From assembly GCF_029633865.1 (NCBI RefSeq), contig NC_079224.1, forward strand, positions 15,962,890 through 16,026,889: a stretch of DNA of 64,000 nucleotides, read 5' to 3'. This document shows, piece after piece, positions 34,250 to 57,880 of this stretch (position 1 is the stretch's first letter; each line of letters begins with the position of its first letter). Position numbers and translations under genes: made by a program. The notes under the pieces are model-generated. The model did not search any database. It was given only the letters and a program-made list of their open reading frames with translations, and was not told the DNA's origin. This stretch comes from Lampris incognitus. Its lineage: Eukaryota > Chordata > Actinopteri > Lampriformes > Lampridae.

Positions 34250-35063
34250 TTGGCTGCTCCCGTTAGGGGTCAACACAGTGGATCGTCCGTTTTCATCTTA
34301 TCCTGTCCTCTGCATCTTCTTCTGTCATGCCAGCCACCTCAATGTCCTCCTTCACCATATCCATAAACCTCCTCTTTGGCCTTCCTCTTTTCCTCTTCTC
34401 TGGCAGCTCCATCATCAGCATCCTTCTCCTAATGCACCCAGCATCTCTCCTCTGCACATGTCCAAACCATCTCAGTCTTGCCTCTCTTGCTTTGTCTCCA
34501 AACCATCCAACCTGAGCTTTCCCTCTAATACACTCTATATATATCCATCTATCCATTATCCGAACCACTTATCCTGCACTCAGGGTCGCAGGGATGCTGG
34601 AGCCTATCCCAGCAGTCACTGGGTGGCAGGCAGGGAAACACCCTGGACAGGCTGCCAGACCATCACATATTATACTAATATGATATATATAACAAACGTT
34701 TAACCATCAATCAGGCTTAATGTTTTGGGTTTTTTTTTCAAGTGAGCAAACTTAGTGTGTAATGCCAACGATGGCTTATCTCATGCTCGTTGATAATAAT
34801 TAAAAAAGTATTTTACAGTTCTCACTCTCTGATTGACCTTCTTCCTCGGTGTGCAGGTGAGCCTTGACTCCCGCGTGCGTGAGGTGATCAACAGGAACAT
34901 GCTGGAGCCCAACTCGCAGACGTTTGACGACGCCCAGCTGCAGATCTACACGCTCATGCAAAGAGACTCATATCCCCGCTACATGAACTCCCCAGCCTAC
35001 AAAAATCTGCTCAACAATCTGTCGGAGCAGTCCCCCGAATCCAAGGGGGGCGATGACCTGTGA
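28197..35063 (+). CDS. rgs20: Regulator of G-protein signalling 20 (RGSZ1 type)
   Basis: RGS20 accelerates GTP hydrolysis on Gi/Gz-family alpha subunits and is membrane-bound through palmitoylated cysteines. Exons: 28197-28301 (MRTDMKQPVGKK...LGIHGEI), 30176-30342 (MGSERMEMRKRQM, then CCFCWCCCCSCS, the cysteine string), 31662 or 31674-31748, 31855-32089 (first RGS-box half, SFDKLM, RQFLRTEFSEENMLFWLACE, IYEDYISILSPKEV) and 34857-35063 (SLDSRVREVINRNMLEP, FDDAQLQIYTLMQRDSYPR). Phases agree throughout; the protein is 266 or 262 residues depending on the exon 3 acceptor. MGSERMEMRKRQM and the C-terminal half point to RGS20 rather than RGS17 or RGS19. The start is the first ATG of exon 1, which also begins MRT like a known mammalian short form. 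It converges on tcea1. Confidence 0.95.
28302..30175. other. rgs20 intron 1, no other gene seen
   Basis: Contains several C-runs (for example 28480-28494) and a C/T-rich run at 28990-29030. ORFs up to 85 codons appear on both strands without recognised domains. An alternative upstream rgs20 exon could lie here but none stands out. Confidence 0.4.
30615..30690 (-). mobile_element. Antisense retroposon tail
   Basis: 'tcaatcaatcaagctgcatc' through 'gccactcaaagcgctttaac' is the reverse complement of the tail at 10690-10775. It sits in rgs20 intron 2. Confidence 0.7.
31002..31045. repeat. Perfect 44-bp palindrome
   Basis: Bases 31002-31023 and 31024-31045 are exact reverse complements with no spacer. 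Each arm is 22 bp and contains 'ggaaagtggccaatac'. It lies in rgs20 intron 2, shortly before a TG tract and a long (TA)n array. Confidence 0.97.
31109..31177. repeat. (TA)n microsatellite
   Basis: About 34 uninterrupted TA units in rgs20 intron 2. Confidence 0.97.
33000..34195 (+). mobile_element. L2-clade LINE reverse transcriptase remnant
   Basis: The plus strand carries frame-broken RT motifs in order: SPFVQAIINSSLLAGQMPDY, STIVQLLLKM, a KLPFLAKVLEK palm motif, LLDLTAAFDTADHGILIEHL, WVGISSIVLDWFYSY, FSCGVPLGSVPGPLLF, then thumb-like DVKNWLSQNFLQLNFDKSD. This vocabulary is typical of the L2 clade. The catalytic box falls at a frame break near 33800 (CADDSQIYF in another frame). It occupies rgs20 intron 4. 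Confidence 0.8.
34202..34530 (-). mobile_element. RTE LINE 3' end with (TAG)n tail
   Basis: On the minus strand the C-terminus reads KAREARLRWFGHVQRRDAG, RRRMLMMELPEKRKRGRPKR, FMDMVKEDIEVAGMTEEDAE, and ends near the '...cccctaacgggagcagcc' terminus. A (TAG)n array (34202-34248) follows as its tail. It belongs to the same family as the RTE copy at 4500-7229, whose own C-terminus is lost. Confidence 0.8.
34547..34664 (-). mobile_element. Repeat R3, 3' part, antisense
   Basis: 'ccatctatccattatccgaa' to 'cctggacaggctgcc' is the reverse complement of the R3 end defined at 23213-23575. Confidence 0.85.
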
Positions 35064-35800
35064 TCTTTTAACTTTAACCACCACCCCAACTTTTTATTTG
35101 TTTTTCTTTGTATGTTCAGTGTAGGATTATACATGTGCCGGGCCTCGGATGTGGCCCCTTCCCAGGGATCTCAGCGCTAATTGTGATCTGCACCCGACCG
35201 AAGACACTCAGGTCTCAAAATCCACCCGAGGGCTCGACACCACAAAGTACTGCTACAGATCAACATAGGAAAAACACTCCAAAGGAATACGAATACACAT
35301 TTTATTCTTTTTTAAAAATAGAAATAATCTATTTTATTTGGGTTTGGATTTTTTTTATATATATATATATATTCTGTTGTTTTGCTTTGTGGTTGTTTGG
35401 GGGGGGGGGAGAAAAGGATTCTTACCGTAGACTATATATATTTATGAGTTTGTAAATAGCGAAAAAGGGAATTGTGGGTATTTTATGGGGAAAATGCCTG
35501 GTTCTATTTATTGCGTATGAAAATCAAAGCTAAAGTCAAAGGCTACATGTTAGCTGTACTTAACGTACAGGCAGCTTTGTGGGGTACTGTACGATTTACT
35601 TTGGTTACAAACGTTTCCTGTCGGCTAACCTCACACTTTGGTACTTGTAACACTGACTTGGCAACTCCACTTCGCGGCCATTACGTGAGAAGGTAAATGT
35701 AAACGTAGTTATTGGTGACGTAAGAGAAAGTCACAGCTCGTCAACAATAGCTCTACTGCCGTCGCGTGCAATTTAATGAATAAAACTCAAATCAGTGATA
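35064..35800 (+). other. rgs20 3' UTR with polyadenylation signal
   Basis: Follows the stop at 35061-35063. A canonical AATAAA lies at 35779-35784, a likely polyadenylation signal; no earlier AATAAA stands out. The stretch includes a short (TA)n at 35356-35372 and a G-run at 35400-35410. Confidence 0.6.
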
Positions 35801-36146
35801 GAAGTTAATTCAGTCTTAACCAAAAGAAATAGTTGACTCAGCCTATTTTCACGTTTTTGTTTTTTATTGTGAAATACTCATGAAAAAACGCCTCATCGTT
35901 CTTATTTTATTGAAAGCCAGTCGGTTGTTTTACCATAGTCTGACTATTCTGAAAATGAAAACAAGTATTTTTATTTATGGATTTTTATTTGATATCTATT
36001 GCCAATACAAGAAAATACCAGCAAGTACAAAGTATGTTTAACTATACTATCAAGTCGTGCACTGTCAATAATACGAGCGGATAAACTGGTGAGAATGAGA
36101 AGTATTTTGATGAGCCTGATCATGTTTTTAAAAGGGACTGGTGTCC

Positions 36147-36544
36147 CGGGCGTCCGGGTAGTGTCTATTCCGTTGCCCAACGCCTGTTCGAATCCTCGTG
36201 TTACCTCCGGCTTGGTCGGGCGTCCCTACAGACACAATTGGCCGTGTCTGCGAGTGGGAAGCCGGATGTGGGTATGTGTGTTGGTCGCTGCACTAGCGCC
36301 TCCTCTGGTCAGTCGGGGCGCCTGTTCGGGGCGGGGTGGCAGCGTGATCCTCCCACGCGCTAGGTCCCCGCCCCCGGTGAAACTCCTCACTGTCAGGGGA
36401 AAAGAAGCGGCTGGCGACTCCACATGTATCGGAGGAGGCCTGCGGTAGCCTGCAGCCCTCCCCCGGATTGGGAGAGGGGGTGGAGCAGCGGGGTGATTGG
36501 CTAGGAACAATTGGGAAGAAAGGGGGAGGGGGCGAAAAAAAAGT
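36147..36544 (+). mobile_element. tRNA-derived SINE, family 1
   Basis: Flanked by a perfect 11-bp duplication gactggtgtcc (36136-36146 and 36545-36555). The head is shortened by a small deletion between the A and B box regions ('gtgtctattccgttgcccaa' then 'cgcctgttcgaatcc'). The body and G/A-rich tail match the copy at 21484. Confidence 0.92.
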
Positions 36545-36887
36545 GACTGGTGTCCTTTTCTATGTAAACAGGTCGGGTTGAAGACGGCGAAGGCGCTACG
36601 GTTATGTGCGGAAAGGGCTCGACAGTGATACTGACAGATTTGGTGACTTCAGCGCCTCAGTGTCCAAATCCTCTCTGTGGTTTTACATACTGGCTGCCAG
36701 TTGAAATTGACACAGGGCCAGGCAATCTTAGCAGTGACACCAAAGCTACCATTTAAACTGTGTTAATGCGTTTTCCAAGAAACGTGTCCACTTACTAAAA
36801 AAAAAAAATTGGGAGTTGCCAAGTATTTAATACTTTTTATGTATTCTGGTAGTTTTTTAAGTTGAATTATGTTGTTGCCTCACGACC

Positions 36888-37331
36888 ATGTCACTCAAAG
36901 ACAAGATCCTCGCTCGGGGAAGTGCCTTTACATTCGATTTCGTAACATCTCTCGCGCGGGCGACGGCGTTTCTCAAACCCCTGCCATACGGATGGTTTAG
37001 CGGAGCACCCTCGAGTCGGTTACTGGAGAGCGTCCCTCTCATTGGCCAAATCACAGCACGTGTTTTGTCTCGACTCCGTCGTCATCGCTACATAAATTCG
37101 TTCGGGTTCGCGCTGCCAAACGGTGTAGGGATGATTTACGGCGACCCATGCCTTTGTCGAGGGCACCGGAAGGGTGGCGGACGGATCGGGCAGGTCGATT
37201 TTCGAGTCGTCCGCCCACCAGCGTGCGTCAAAAGCGACACTTCTACTTGTCTTAGAGAGTCAACATTTACTTACTATGTGCAATTTGAGCTGATGGATAC
37301 ACCATGTAGATCAACCTCAAACACAATCTAA
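36888..37331. other. CpG-rich intergenic block with a 147-codon ORF
   Basis: Between the convergent 3' ends of rgs20 and tcea1 lies a strikingly CpG-rich segment (about 36905-37250) with 'ctctcgcgcgggcgacggcg', an ATTGG (CCAAT on the other strand) at about 37041 and a CACGTG E-box at about 37058. The plus-strand ORF 36888-37331 starts MSLKDKILARGSAF; a minus-strand ORF also crosses it. I recognise no domain. It could be a promoter of an unannotated transcript, or the remains of a GC-rich mobile element. I do not call it a gene. Confidence 0.5.
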
Positions 37332-37334
37332 GCC

Positions 37335-38139
37335 AACGGTTTGGAGTGATACTGCCTATAAATGTTGTTTCTTCTGTTAACTATATGAAAATGTGTTATT
37401 TTGCGCTAAGTTTACTGAAGAAAACATTTAAAAAAACAAAAACAAAAAAAACAAATAATGTGAATGTTTACAGTATATTGGTTAGGTTTTTTTTTCTTTC
37501 TCTTTTATTCTCCAAGTAAATACCGACTTGTGGGCATTTTGATTCTTTAAGATAAAATAAAGCACAATAATTTTACAGACTCTGCAATGACTTTCCAGCA
37601 AAAGCACTTAGACCCCCCCCCCCCGTCTGCCCAGAGCAACACGGGATGTCTGGTACACAACTGGCACACCGGTGTGTTAGAGGAACTTAAGAATGAAAAC
37701 CCTGCTATATTCAGAGATGTATCATTTACGGTGTTATGAGTGAACAAGCCGATCGATCCAAATATTGGTGTAATGACGCATGACTTAGCGCTACCAAAAT
37801 AAATCATTATGTGCCACACAAAAAAAGGTTTTCAGCATAGTATTCTGTACAAAATATTTGGACCCACCTGCTGTCAATGTGCTCATGCAATGATCAGGTG
37901 AGCCCAAGTGAAATCTGATTTCTCATTGATTTTATCCGGTTTATCACTTATCATGAGGCTAAAGTGCGTAGGAATAGCAGGAAACAGCTGCAGTACTTGA
38001 AGGCCTGACACACAATGCCAATATACACACACGCACAACACAAACCAGAGATGCATCTCCATATTAAATGGTACTCCTAACGTTTTGGACGCTTTTCATC
38101 CACATTTTTTTGTTGTTGTTGCTACTGAGTCCCGTGGGG
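37335..38139. other. No gene recognised
   Basis: A/T-rich, with a C-run at 37613-37624. Nothing else identified. Confidence 0.4.
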
Positions 38140-38467
38140 AAATTATGCTCTGCATTTAACCCATACTAGTTGTGTAGCTAGGAGCAGCAGGCAGCTGCTG
38201 TGCAGCACCCGGGGACCAACTCCAGTTTGCCTTGCCATGCCTCGGTCAGGAGCACAGACAGGAGTATAAACCCTAACATGCATGTATTTTTGATGGTGGG
38301 GGAAAACGGAGAAAACCCACCGCAGACACGGGGAGAACATGTAAACTCCACACAGAGGACGACCTGGGATGGATGACCCCCCCAAGGTCGGACAACCCTG
38401 GGTTTCAAACCCAGGAGCTTCTTGCTGTGAGGTGACAGCGCTAACCACTGCGCCACCGTGCCGCCAT
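38140..38467 (-). mobile_element. Repeat R3, 5' part, antisense
   Basis: The right end 'tggcgcagtggttagcg...' (as reverse complement near 38440-38467) is the R3 head. Conserved 'tgtggagtttacatgttctc' follows. The 3' third is replaced by unrelated DNA. Confidence 0.8.
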
Positions 38468-38874
38468 GAAATTCTTCAGTCATTTAGCAAAGGGATGACT
38501 AACAGAACAGAAAAAATAATCAATATTCTTGTGTGACCACGACTGTTTGCTTTTAGATACGACAGCACAGCTGCCTATCAACATGGAGTGGTTGCATCTG
38601 GCAAAAGAAAAGAAAAACAAAAGAAACAATGAGGACTGATTTGTCTTCTCAATGGTTTAGGCACATTATATGATCCCTCGACAGTCGACAAATTATTTAC
38701 GCATACGTGAACATTCACATTCATGAGATGTAAATATGACCCCCACATTACGCATACAATCAGTGCACAAACACCAACAAATCATCATAGACAATCCTCG
38801 AGTAACGAATGACACAGCACTAAAGACTGAGGAAATGACCAATGACAGACACTGCTCTGCTTTTTATCAAACTG

Positions 38875-39246
38875 ATTACATTTTATTGGGAAATTAAATA
38901 AAATATTCTCGTGAGGGTAAAACAACAGTAAATGTAGGATGCACGTTCTCAAAAATGTTGAAACTACATATAAAAAATGTTGGAAAAAGAAACTGAGACA
39001 ATATTGATCGCATTTATCTGACTGACAAATAGCTATAAACAAGATTGAAAGCAACTTAGGATGAAGGGCGATCGGACAGTGAACTGTGTCGATGAAGATA
39101 TTCAGATCTTGACAGCTGTGGTGTCGTTGTATGGCGACATGATCACCAGATACCACAGAATACAAAGTTCCAATCTGTTGCAGAAAGACAGAATCCTGGT
39201 CCGGGAATTTAGCTACTTTTCACTTCCAAGGATATTGCTTCAACAT
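38875..39246 (-). other. tcea1 3' UTR with polyadenylation signal
   Basis: Minus-strand sequence after the tcea1 stop (39249-39247). A canonical AATAAA (plus-strand tttatt at 38882-38887) lies ~360 bases downstream of the stop, so the transcript probably ends near 38865. Confidence 0.6.
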
Positions 39247-51339
<12,093 letters not shown>

Positions 51340-51600
51340 ATTGGTTGATTGGTTGAAATTTAAAAAAAATGGGATCAGGTGGAAGAAAAGAAAAGACAAA
51401 GACCACGCCACTGAGTGAGGGCGAGCGGCGTCAGCTTGGCGGAGCTGCACACCAGAGCGAGCAGACCCGTGGAGTCAACGGCCGAGCTGGAGGCGTTAGT
51501 AATGGAGACGGAGTCAGTGATTGTGCACGGGAGCGGTCGGTGCACTGGGTGGATGTCACGCAGCGATAAATGCCGGTTGAGGGGCTCGTTTGTACTTTAA

Positions 51601-52918
51601 TATAAACGACTGGATACGACTAATTGGCAGCCTTTGTTGTCGAGAAATCAGGCATACACCGAAAAAAGTGACTCTTACATTTTGTCCATATCGCAATGTG
51701 TCACTAGATGGGGCCACAGTGCCACGTGTATTTCTTTCTATTCTGTTTCAGGATCCCAGTTTGTTTAGATGCCCCTGGAAAAAAGCTTAATATGTGTTCG
51801 AGGAGGAATGGAAAGGAAAACTTGGAAATCGCAAGACATTTAACAATTTGATGATTACCATACAGTTTTCGTGTTTACATTATGTTTTGGGGGGATGCCT
51901 CACTTGTTTCTGCATGCAGTCTTGTCCCAGCCTCTACTTTTATTTTGTTTTGCATTGTTTCATTATCAATAAGTGAAATGATTTTCCACTACATTATTAT
52001 TACTGCACTTGTAACCTATTGACCTGTTGGATAGCTATCCATCCTGGGAGACAATCCCCGCTCTGATGCTGTTCCTGACGTTTCACAGACAATTTTCTTC
52101 AAAAGGAATTAATTCTGTCATTACCTTTACATTTTTCTCCCCCACTTACAATATGTTTTGCAATCCAAATACCATGGTTTGAGAAACTTTGATTATGGAA
52201 TGCTGTATTTCAATAAAATTAATACTATACAGCAATATAAAACAGTTAAAAATAACCCACTAAATGTTATAAACTATGCACACGTATTAGTGTATTTACA
52301 TTTGGTGGTCACAAAGACATTTTTGTGGAAACTTTGCTTTTACAGTCTGGTTTTGGTCTTCACTTTTTAACACCGTCTCTTGCATTGAGACATGCCACAG
52401 AAAGAAGCTCCAAAACATGCTCTTCAACGAGGACTAGTTTTTTTTTTGGGGGCTTTCTTTGTGCTCTGAGGCGACTTGTCTTTGCCCATGACTACAAGAA
52501 TTAATGTCCTTCAGTTTGTCCTCACTTTCCTCTTTGATCAATGGTGGTCTGTCGGCCATGACGGAAGCTGTAATCTTAGTAAACTTGATGTCTGGTACTG
52601 CTGGTGGACAAAAGAGGAGCTGGTAGACTGAGTCACCTGATTTTATGTCATGTTGTCTCTCTCTAGCTTCTTAAATCATGCTTCTTCTAAGATGCCAGGC
52701 CAATGTCTTTACAAATACTGCCTCCAAAAAGCCATCATGTTGTCCACAGGTAGACTATTTTCCCATTTATTATGGGAGACTATTTTCCCATTTGTTATCT
52801 TCACCTTCAAGCAGACTAAGAGGGCAATGATAATCACTTTCCATCTCATCAGTGCCCTCTTCATCTTCCTTCCAAGAAGGAATCACTGTAAGGTCACCGT
52901 TTGTAAACTGTCACAGGG

Positions 52919-52919
<1 letters not shown>
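51601..52919. other. No established gene; one short minus-strand open stretch
   Basis: Mostly A/T-rich. On the minus strand 52620-52430 stays open and reads VPDIKFTKITASVMADRPPL then IKEESEDKLKDI; a shifted frame near 52490 reads MGKDKSPQSTKKAPKK. This may be an exon or pseudogene scrap, but I recognise no family. lypla1, expected next by synteny, was not found. Confidence 0.35.
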
Positions 52920-52977
<58 letters not shown>

Positions 52978-53205
52978 TCACACCTAGGGACAATTTAGTA
53001 TAGCCGATTCACCTGACCTACATATCTTTGGACTGTAGGGGGAAACCGGAGCACCCGGAGAAAAACCATGCAGACATGGGGAGAACATGCAAACTCCACA
53101 CAAAGGATGACCTGGGACGACCCCCAAGGTTGAACTACCCCGGGGCTCGAACCCAGGAGCTTCTTGCTGTGAGGCGACTGCGCTAACCACAGCGCCACCT
53201 CAATC
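52920..53205 (-). mobile_element. Repeat R3 5' part, antisense, with (CA)n array
   Basis: (CA)n at 52920-52974 is followed by the reverse complement of the R3 body and head ('cctagggacaatttagtata' to 'taaccacagcgccacc'). R3 copies carry a TG tract after 'aggtgtgaatgtg', so the array is probably part of the element. Confidence 0.85.
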
Positions 53206-53637
53206 TATTTAGTGAAAGTAAAATGTGAAAAGTAAAAGGTAGTTTTGAGCCTTTTGGAACTTAAATTTTTTATGAACATCAGCAGATAGCTTTAAAATGC
53301 TATTCCTTAAGCGTGAGATGAAATTCAGTAATGTCATATCACAGATTAAATTGCACAGTTAACAGAGTATTTGGTGAGCTTATAGACATAGTCATAGTAT
53401 TAATATTACCTGCTCATAGCAATATGACTCTACCCAGGATTGGGCTGAGGTGAATGTAAGCTCTATTTCAAAGGGAAAAACCTACCTAAAAATGCAATAA
53501 TAGATTGTGCTACCTAGAAAAATCTCAAAGGTTTTACACGTAATGTGCATGTCTTTTCAACGTGTGTGTGTAATATAAATCAAAGAAACACCTGAATTGT
53601 AAAGGACTAAGTGACCAAAAATAACTTATGTCTTTTG
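53206..53637. other. No gene recognised
   Basis: A/T-rich sequence without open frames of note. Confidence 0.4.
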
Positions 53638-53996
53638 GTCAATTACCCCACTCTTCCAAGCCGTCCTAGTCGCTGCTCCACCCCCTCTGCCGATCCAGGG
53701 AGGGCTGCAGACTACCACATGCCTCCTCCGATACATGTGGAGTTGCCAGCCGCTTCTTTTTCAACTGACAGTGAGGAGTTTCGCCAGGTCGATGTAGCAC
53801 ACGGGAGGATCACACTATTCCCCCCAGTTCCCCCTCCCCCCTGAACAGGTGCCCAGACCGACCAGAGGAGGCGCTAGTGCAGCAACCAGGACACATACCC
53901 ACATCCGGCTTCCCACCCACAGACACAGCCAATTGTGTCTGTGGGATGCCCAACCAAGCTGGAGATAACACGGGGATTCAAATCGGCGATCCCAAG
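53638..53996 (-). mobile_element. tRNA-derived SINE, family 1, antisense
   Basis: From 'caattaccccactcttccaa' to the B-box complement 'ggattcaaatcggcgatcc'. The head past the B box is lost. The body matches other copies. Confidence 0.88.
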
Positions 53997-54980
53997 ATGG
54001 AACTACTTGTTTGACTACAAGTTACATCTGAGCTGGTTGGTTTACCTGATGTTTAACTGTAATACCCCATGCCTGGGGTGATCTTAGTCTCAAAGCAAAA
54101 CTACATTAGTTTTCTAGTTAGTACCAAGGTATAGGTCCTGCTGATGGGAACCTCTGTCCTCCATCGAAGTAATCATGCGGACAGATAGTTGGATAGATAG
54201 TGGGAACTAAATGTATTCTTTTATTGGTTGGTGGAACAAGAAGTGATACTGATGAGCTGTGTACTTCGCAAAAGTGAAACTGTTTAGATTTTGGAAATAG
54301 GTGGTTCACTCACATTAGTAGGCAGAGGTCAGGTCCCTGTATTGGATCACGAGCCCTTAAAGTGCAGCCTAGAAAATAGAAATAGAAAACACTGCAAAAA
54401 TTCAGAAGGCACTTTCTTACAGGGCTCCAGTGGGCACATTTACAGAATGATTTTTTTTTCTTTCAGTTTTTTGAAACAAAAATTGAGGGCATTGCATCCC
54501 AAAATCAAGAAAATGTCTAGTGTGATACGTTTCATAAAGTGGCAGGCCAAAAAATAAAAATAAAAGCAAAATTAAAATAAAAAGAAAAGGAAAATTAAAA
54601 TAAAAATTCCAGAGCTCTCAAGCTCATCTATGCAACAATAAGATTGTTGTTCCTAGTTTGTGTTGGGAGCAATTAGAGTGTGACACGGACCACAAGTAAT
54701 GCTTGCTAGAGTTGTATATAATGGCAAAACAGTTATGTAATAAAGTCAAAAGTAAGCAAGTTCAAGTGCTTTAACCGTCCATTCTGTATAGTTTAGAAAG
54801 AACATAACAGAATGAAACAATCTATCAGGGATGGGAAACATAATCCAGAGAGGGCCGGTGTGGGTGCAGGTCTTTGTTCCAACCAAGCAGTTACACACCT
54901 CATTCTATTAGTCAACCAATATCAACCAATAAATCATTTTTTTAATCAATTAATCAACACATAAATTTGTACATAAAATT
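53997..54980. other. No gene recognised
   Basis: A/T-rich, with an A-rich low-complexity run at 54545-54610. Confidence 0.4.
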
Positions 54981-54984
54981 CCTC

Positions 54985-57880
54985 AACACAGCATGAAAAG
55001 GGGGAACATTACTAGACACAAACATATGACTGCACTTGTCCATCTAGCAAGCTTGAGCAAGATTCTGAATGCATCATTATATGCTACCTGTAGCTTTTTC
55101 ATTTTTGCTTTACGATAATTGCACCACAAGTGGGCAGTATAGAGTGGAGTAAAGTAGGCCGTAAAAAGAGCAGTTTTAACATCATCTGTACACATATGAA
55201 ATTTGCGTGCTAGCATATTGGCTTGTGCATACAGTTTGCAACACTGGCGCTGCACATCATCATCATCACATAAATCATTCCTGATGATGTGACCCAAACA
55301 TCTTACTTTGTTCACCACATTTAGCGTTTGGTTTAGGGCTTGGTCTGCCATGAAGAATTAACGAAATTCTTTGCTTCTGATCTTCCTTGGTTTTAGCAAC
55401 CATGACAACACTCTTTTTAGAGTTAAATTTAATGTCATGCTGCACACCATAACTTGAGCAGACTGAGCAGTTGCCGTAAGCCAGCACTACAAGGAGACAG
55501 GACAGCTAAGTCATCGGTGTACATCAGATGGTTAATAAGACTACTCCCCTCCATACAGCCAGGCTTACACCCTTAACTTTTTAGAAAGATCATCCATATA
55601 CAAAATATAGAGAACAGATGACAGTATTCCACCTTGTCGGACCCCACTGGTCACAAGGAAGGGTGCAGATATACTCTTACCCCATCTAACTTGCATGGTT
55701 TGATATGAATACCAAAAGTGCAAGATCCTTATCAAATAAGAGGGGACACCTTACTCTTGTAGTTTAACAAACAATGCACCATGATTAACTCTGTCAAATG
55801 CTTTTGACGCATCCAGAAAACACAAATACTGTAGTGTTATGTCATCTATCAACTTCCTTCAGTGTATATATGCACAAATCTGTGCCGTGTTTTATCTTTA
55901 AAACCAAATGATGGTCAGTAGTTGATGTCTTCTCGAAGCCTATCCAAGATAATTCATTCTAATACTTTGGAAAGTATGCTAGCCAGAGCAACTGGCCTAT
56001 AATTTTCCATGCCGGATATTTTACCAGTTTTGTCTTTGATTACTGGCAGTAGTAAGACACACAACATACAGTCAGGTAGGATGCCATGCATTAACAATCC
56101 AGAAAAACACATAGCAAGTAACACTGAGATTCTGTGGCTAGCATGCTTAAGATGTCCTGTTGTTATTTGGTCAAGGCCACATGCTTTGTTCACTGACAAT
56201 TCCTCAATGGCATAGCACACTTCATCAGGTCTAATAACCACATCATAATTTTTAGAGACATCACCAACATTAAATTCATCACTCTTTACACAATTAAAAA
56301 TATCTCTATAGTGTTTTCTCCACAATTCCGCAATACTTTCAGGCCAAGTAATCCCATCAATGATGGATGTCAAGGACATCTTGCTATTATTAATAACCTT
56401 AACTTCTTTCCAGAAGTCATAGACATTATTCTGCTGAAGCTTTTTGGCCTTGGAGTTTTCCCTCATGGTCTGCTCATTTCTTTTAATAAAACATACAGCA
56501 TATTTAAGTCTAGCATTAGTGTGTTTCTTGTGTTCACACTCTGGGCCATGCCTAGCTTTTCCTGACAAGACCGTTTTAAAAAGCTTCTTTGGCCTCTACA
56601 TGTAGTTCAGCTACATATTCATTCCATCCTGGCCTGACATTATGTTGTTTAGCTCTTTTTTGACAGAATGATTTATTGCCATTATTTAGACAACTCACAA
56701 CCCCCCCCCTTCTCATCAATTGTATCCGGTAGATTACCCCACTCTTCCGAGCTGTCCTGGTCACTGCCCCATCCCCTCTGCTGATCCAGGGAGGGATGCA
56801 TACCACCACATGCCTCCTCCGATACATGTGGAGTCACCAGTCGCTTCTTTTCACCTGACAGTGAGGAGTTTCGCCAGGGGGATGTAGCGTGTGGGAGGAT
56901 CACGCTATTTCCCCCAGTTCCCCCTTGAACAGGCACCCGACCGGCCAGAGGAGGCGCTAGTGCAATGATCAGGACACATACCCTCATCTGGCTTCCCACC
57001 TGCAGACACGGCCAATTGTGTCTGTAGGGACGCCCAACCAAGCCAGAGTTAACACGGGGATTCGAACCTATGACAATTCACAATTTTATCATACATTAAA
57101 CATAGATCACACGTGTGGTTTTGGTTTTTACAGTTAATGGTACCACACAGAATAACATCAAATGGTATATCAATATTACTTAGGCTCTTATCAGTCAGTG
57201 AATTACAATGCTTTAAGTCTGCTTCTGTAAGCCTAGACCAATCTACTTTCCCACTTTGTTCAGTGTTAACATAACTGGTCAACTCAGGTAGATGCTCCAC
57301 ATTTAATATCATAGACACAGGTATGTGATCTGTTGTGGCCAGACCATACGAGATCTCCATGTTCTCTAAACATTCATGAGCATCGGCTGTACATATACAG
57401 TGATCCAGCCAGGATGTTGTACGCTATGCTTCACTGGTGTAAGTGTAGCTATCTACTGGCAGCAGCACTTTACTAGAACGAACCAACTTGCAATCTTGAC
57501 AAAATTGGATTAAGTGTTGACCAAATAAGGAATTATTATCTGAGATATCAGCATTCATGTCTCCAACAACAAATATACACGTTTATGCACTTTCTTTAAT
57601 AAATCAACTAATAAAAGCGAGCCTATTAAGGTATTCATCCTCATTTTGGCAACATTCATAAGGAGTGTAAACATTTGAAATTATAAAGACATTCCTATTA
57701 TGTACAACTTTGATTGCTATGCACCAGTCCAGCGCTAATCTAATCACACTGATCCGTGGATCATATTTCTTGTGCCAGAGAATGGCCACTCCCCCAGGTA
57801 TTCTGCCATGCACTATCCCCATGCTTAGGTCTGCTGTTGACTCCTCTGCCCCATGGAAATCATTATTAACAAAATTAAGT
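54985..57880 (-). mobile_element. Non-LTR retrotransposon (LINE), endonuclease and RT, decayed
   Basis: Minus strand, right to left. The endonuclease part (57822-57060) includes GGVAILWHKKYDPRISVIRL and NVYTPYECCQNEDEYL. A SINE (56701-57071) interrupts. The RT part (56568-55954) has KACGLDQITTGHLKHAS, LLPVIKDKTGKISG and ENYRPVALASILSKVLE. The catalytic box near 55530 reads LMYTDDLAV. The C-terminal part (55487-54985) has CKLYAQANMLARKFHMCTDD and FTPLYTAHLWCNYRKAKMKK. Stops and shifts occur in each part. Clade not assigned; it differs clearly from the RTE and L2 copies. Confidence 0.8.
56701..57071 (-). mobile_element. tRNA-derived SINE, family 1, inserted in the LINE
   Basis: Flanked by gacaactcacaa (56689-56700) and gacaattcacaa (57072-57083), one mismatch in 12. 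It interrupts the LINE reading frame, so it came later. Confidence 0.9.

Noticed and set aside
36888-37331. 147-codon ORF MSLKDKILARGS... as a gene
   Set aside because: No known domain, an antisense ORF overlaps, and CpG-rich DNA lowers the chance of stops. Kept only as a CpG-rich block.
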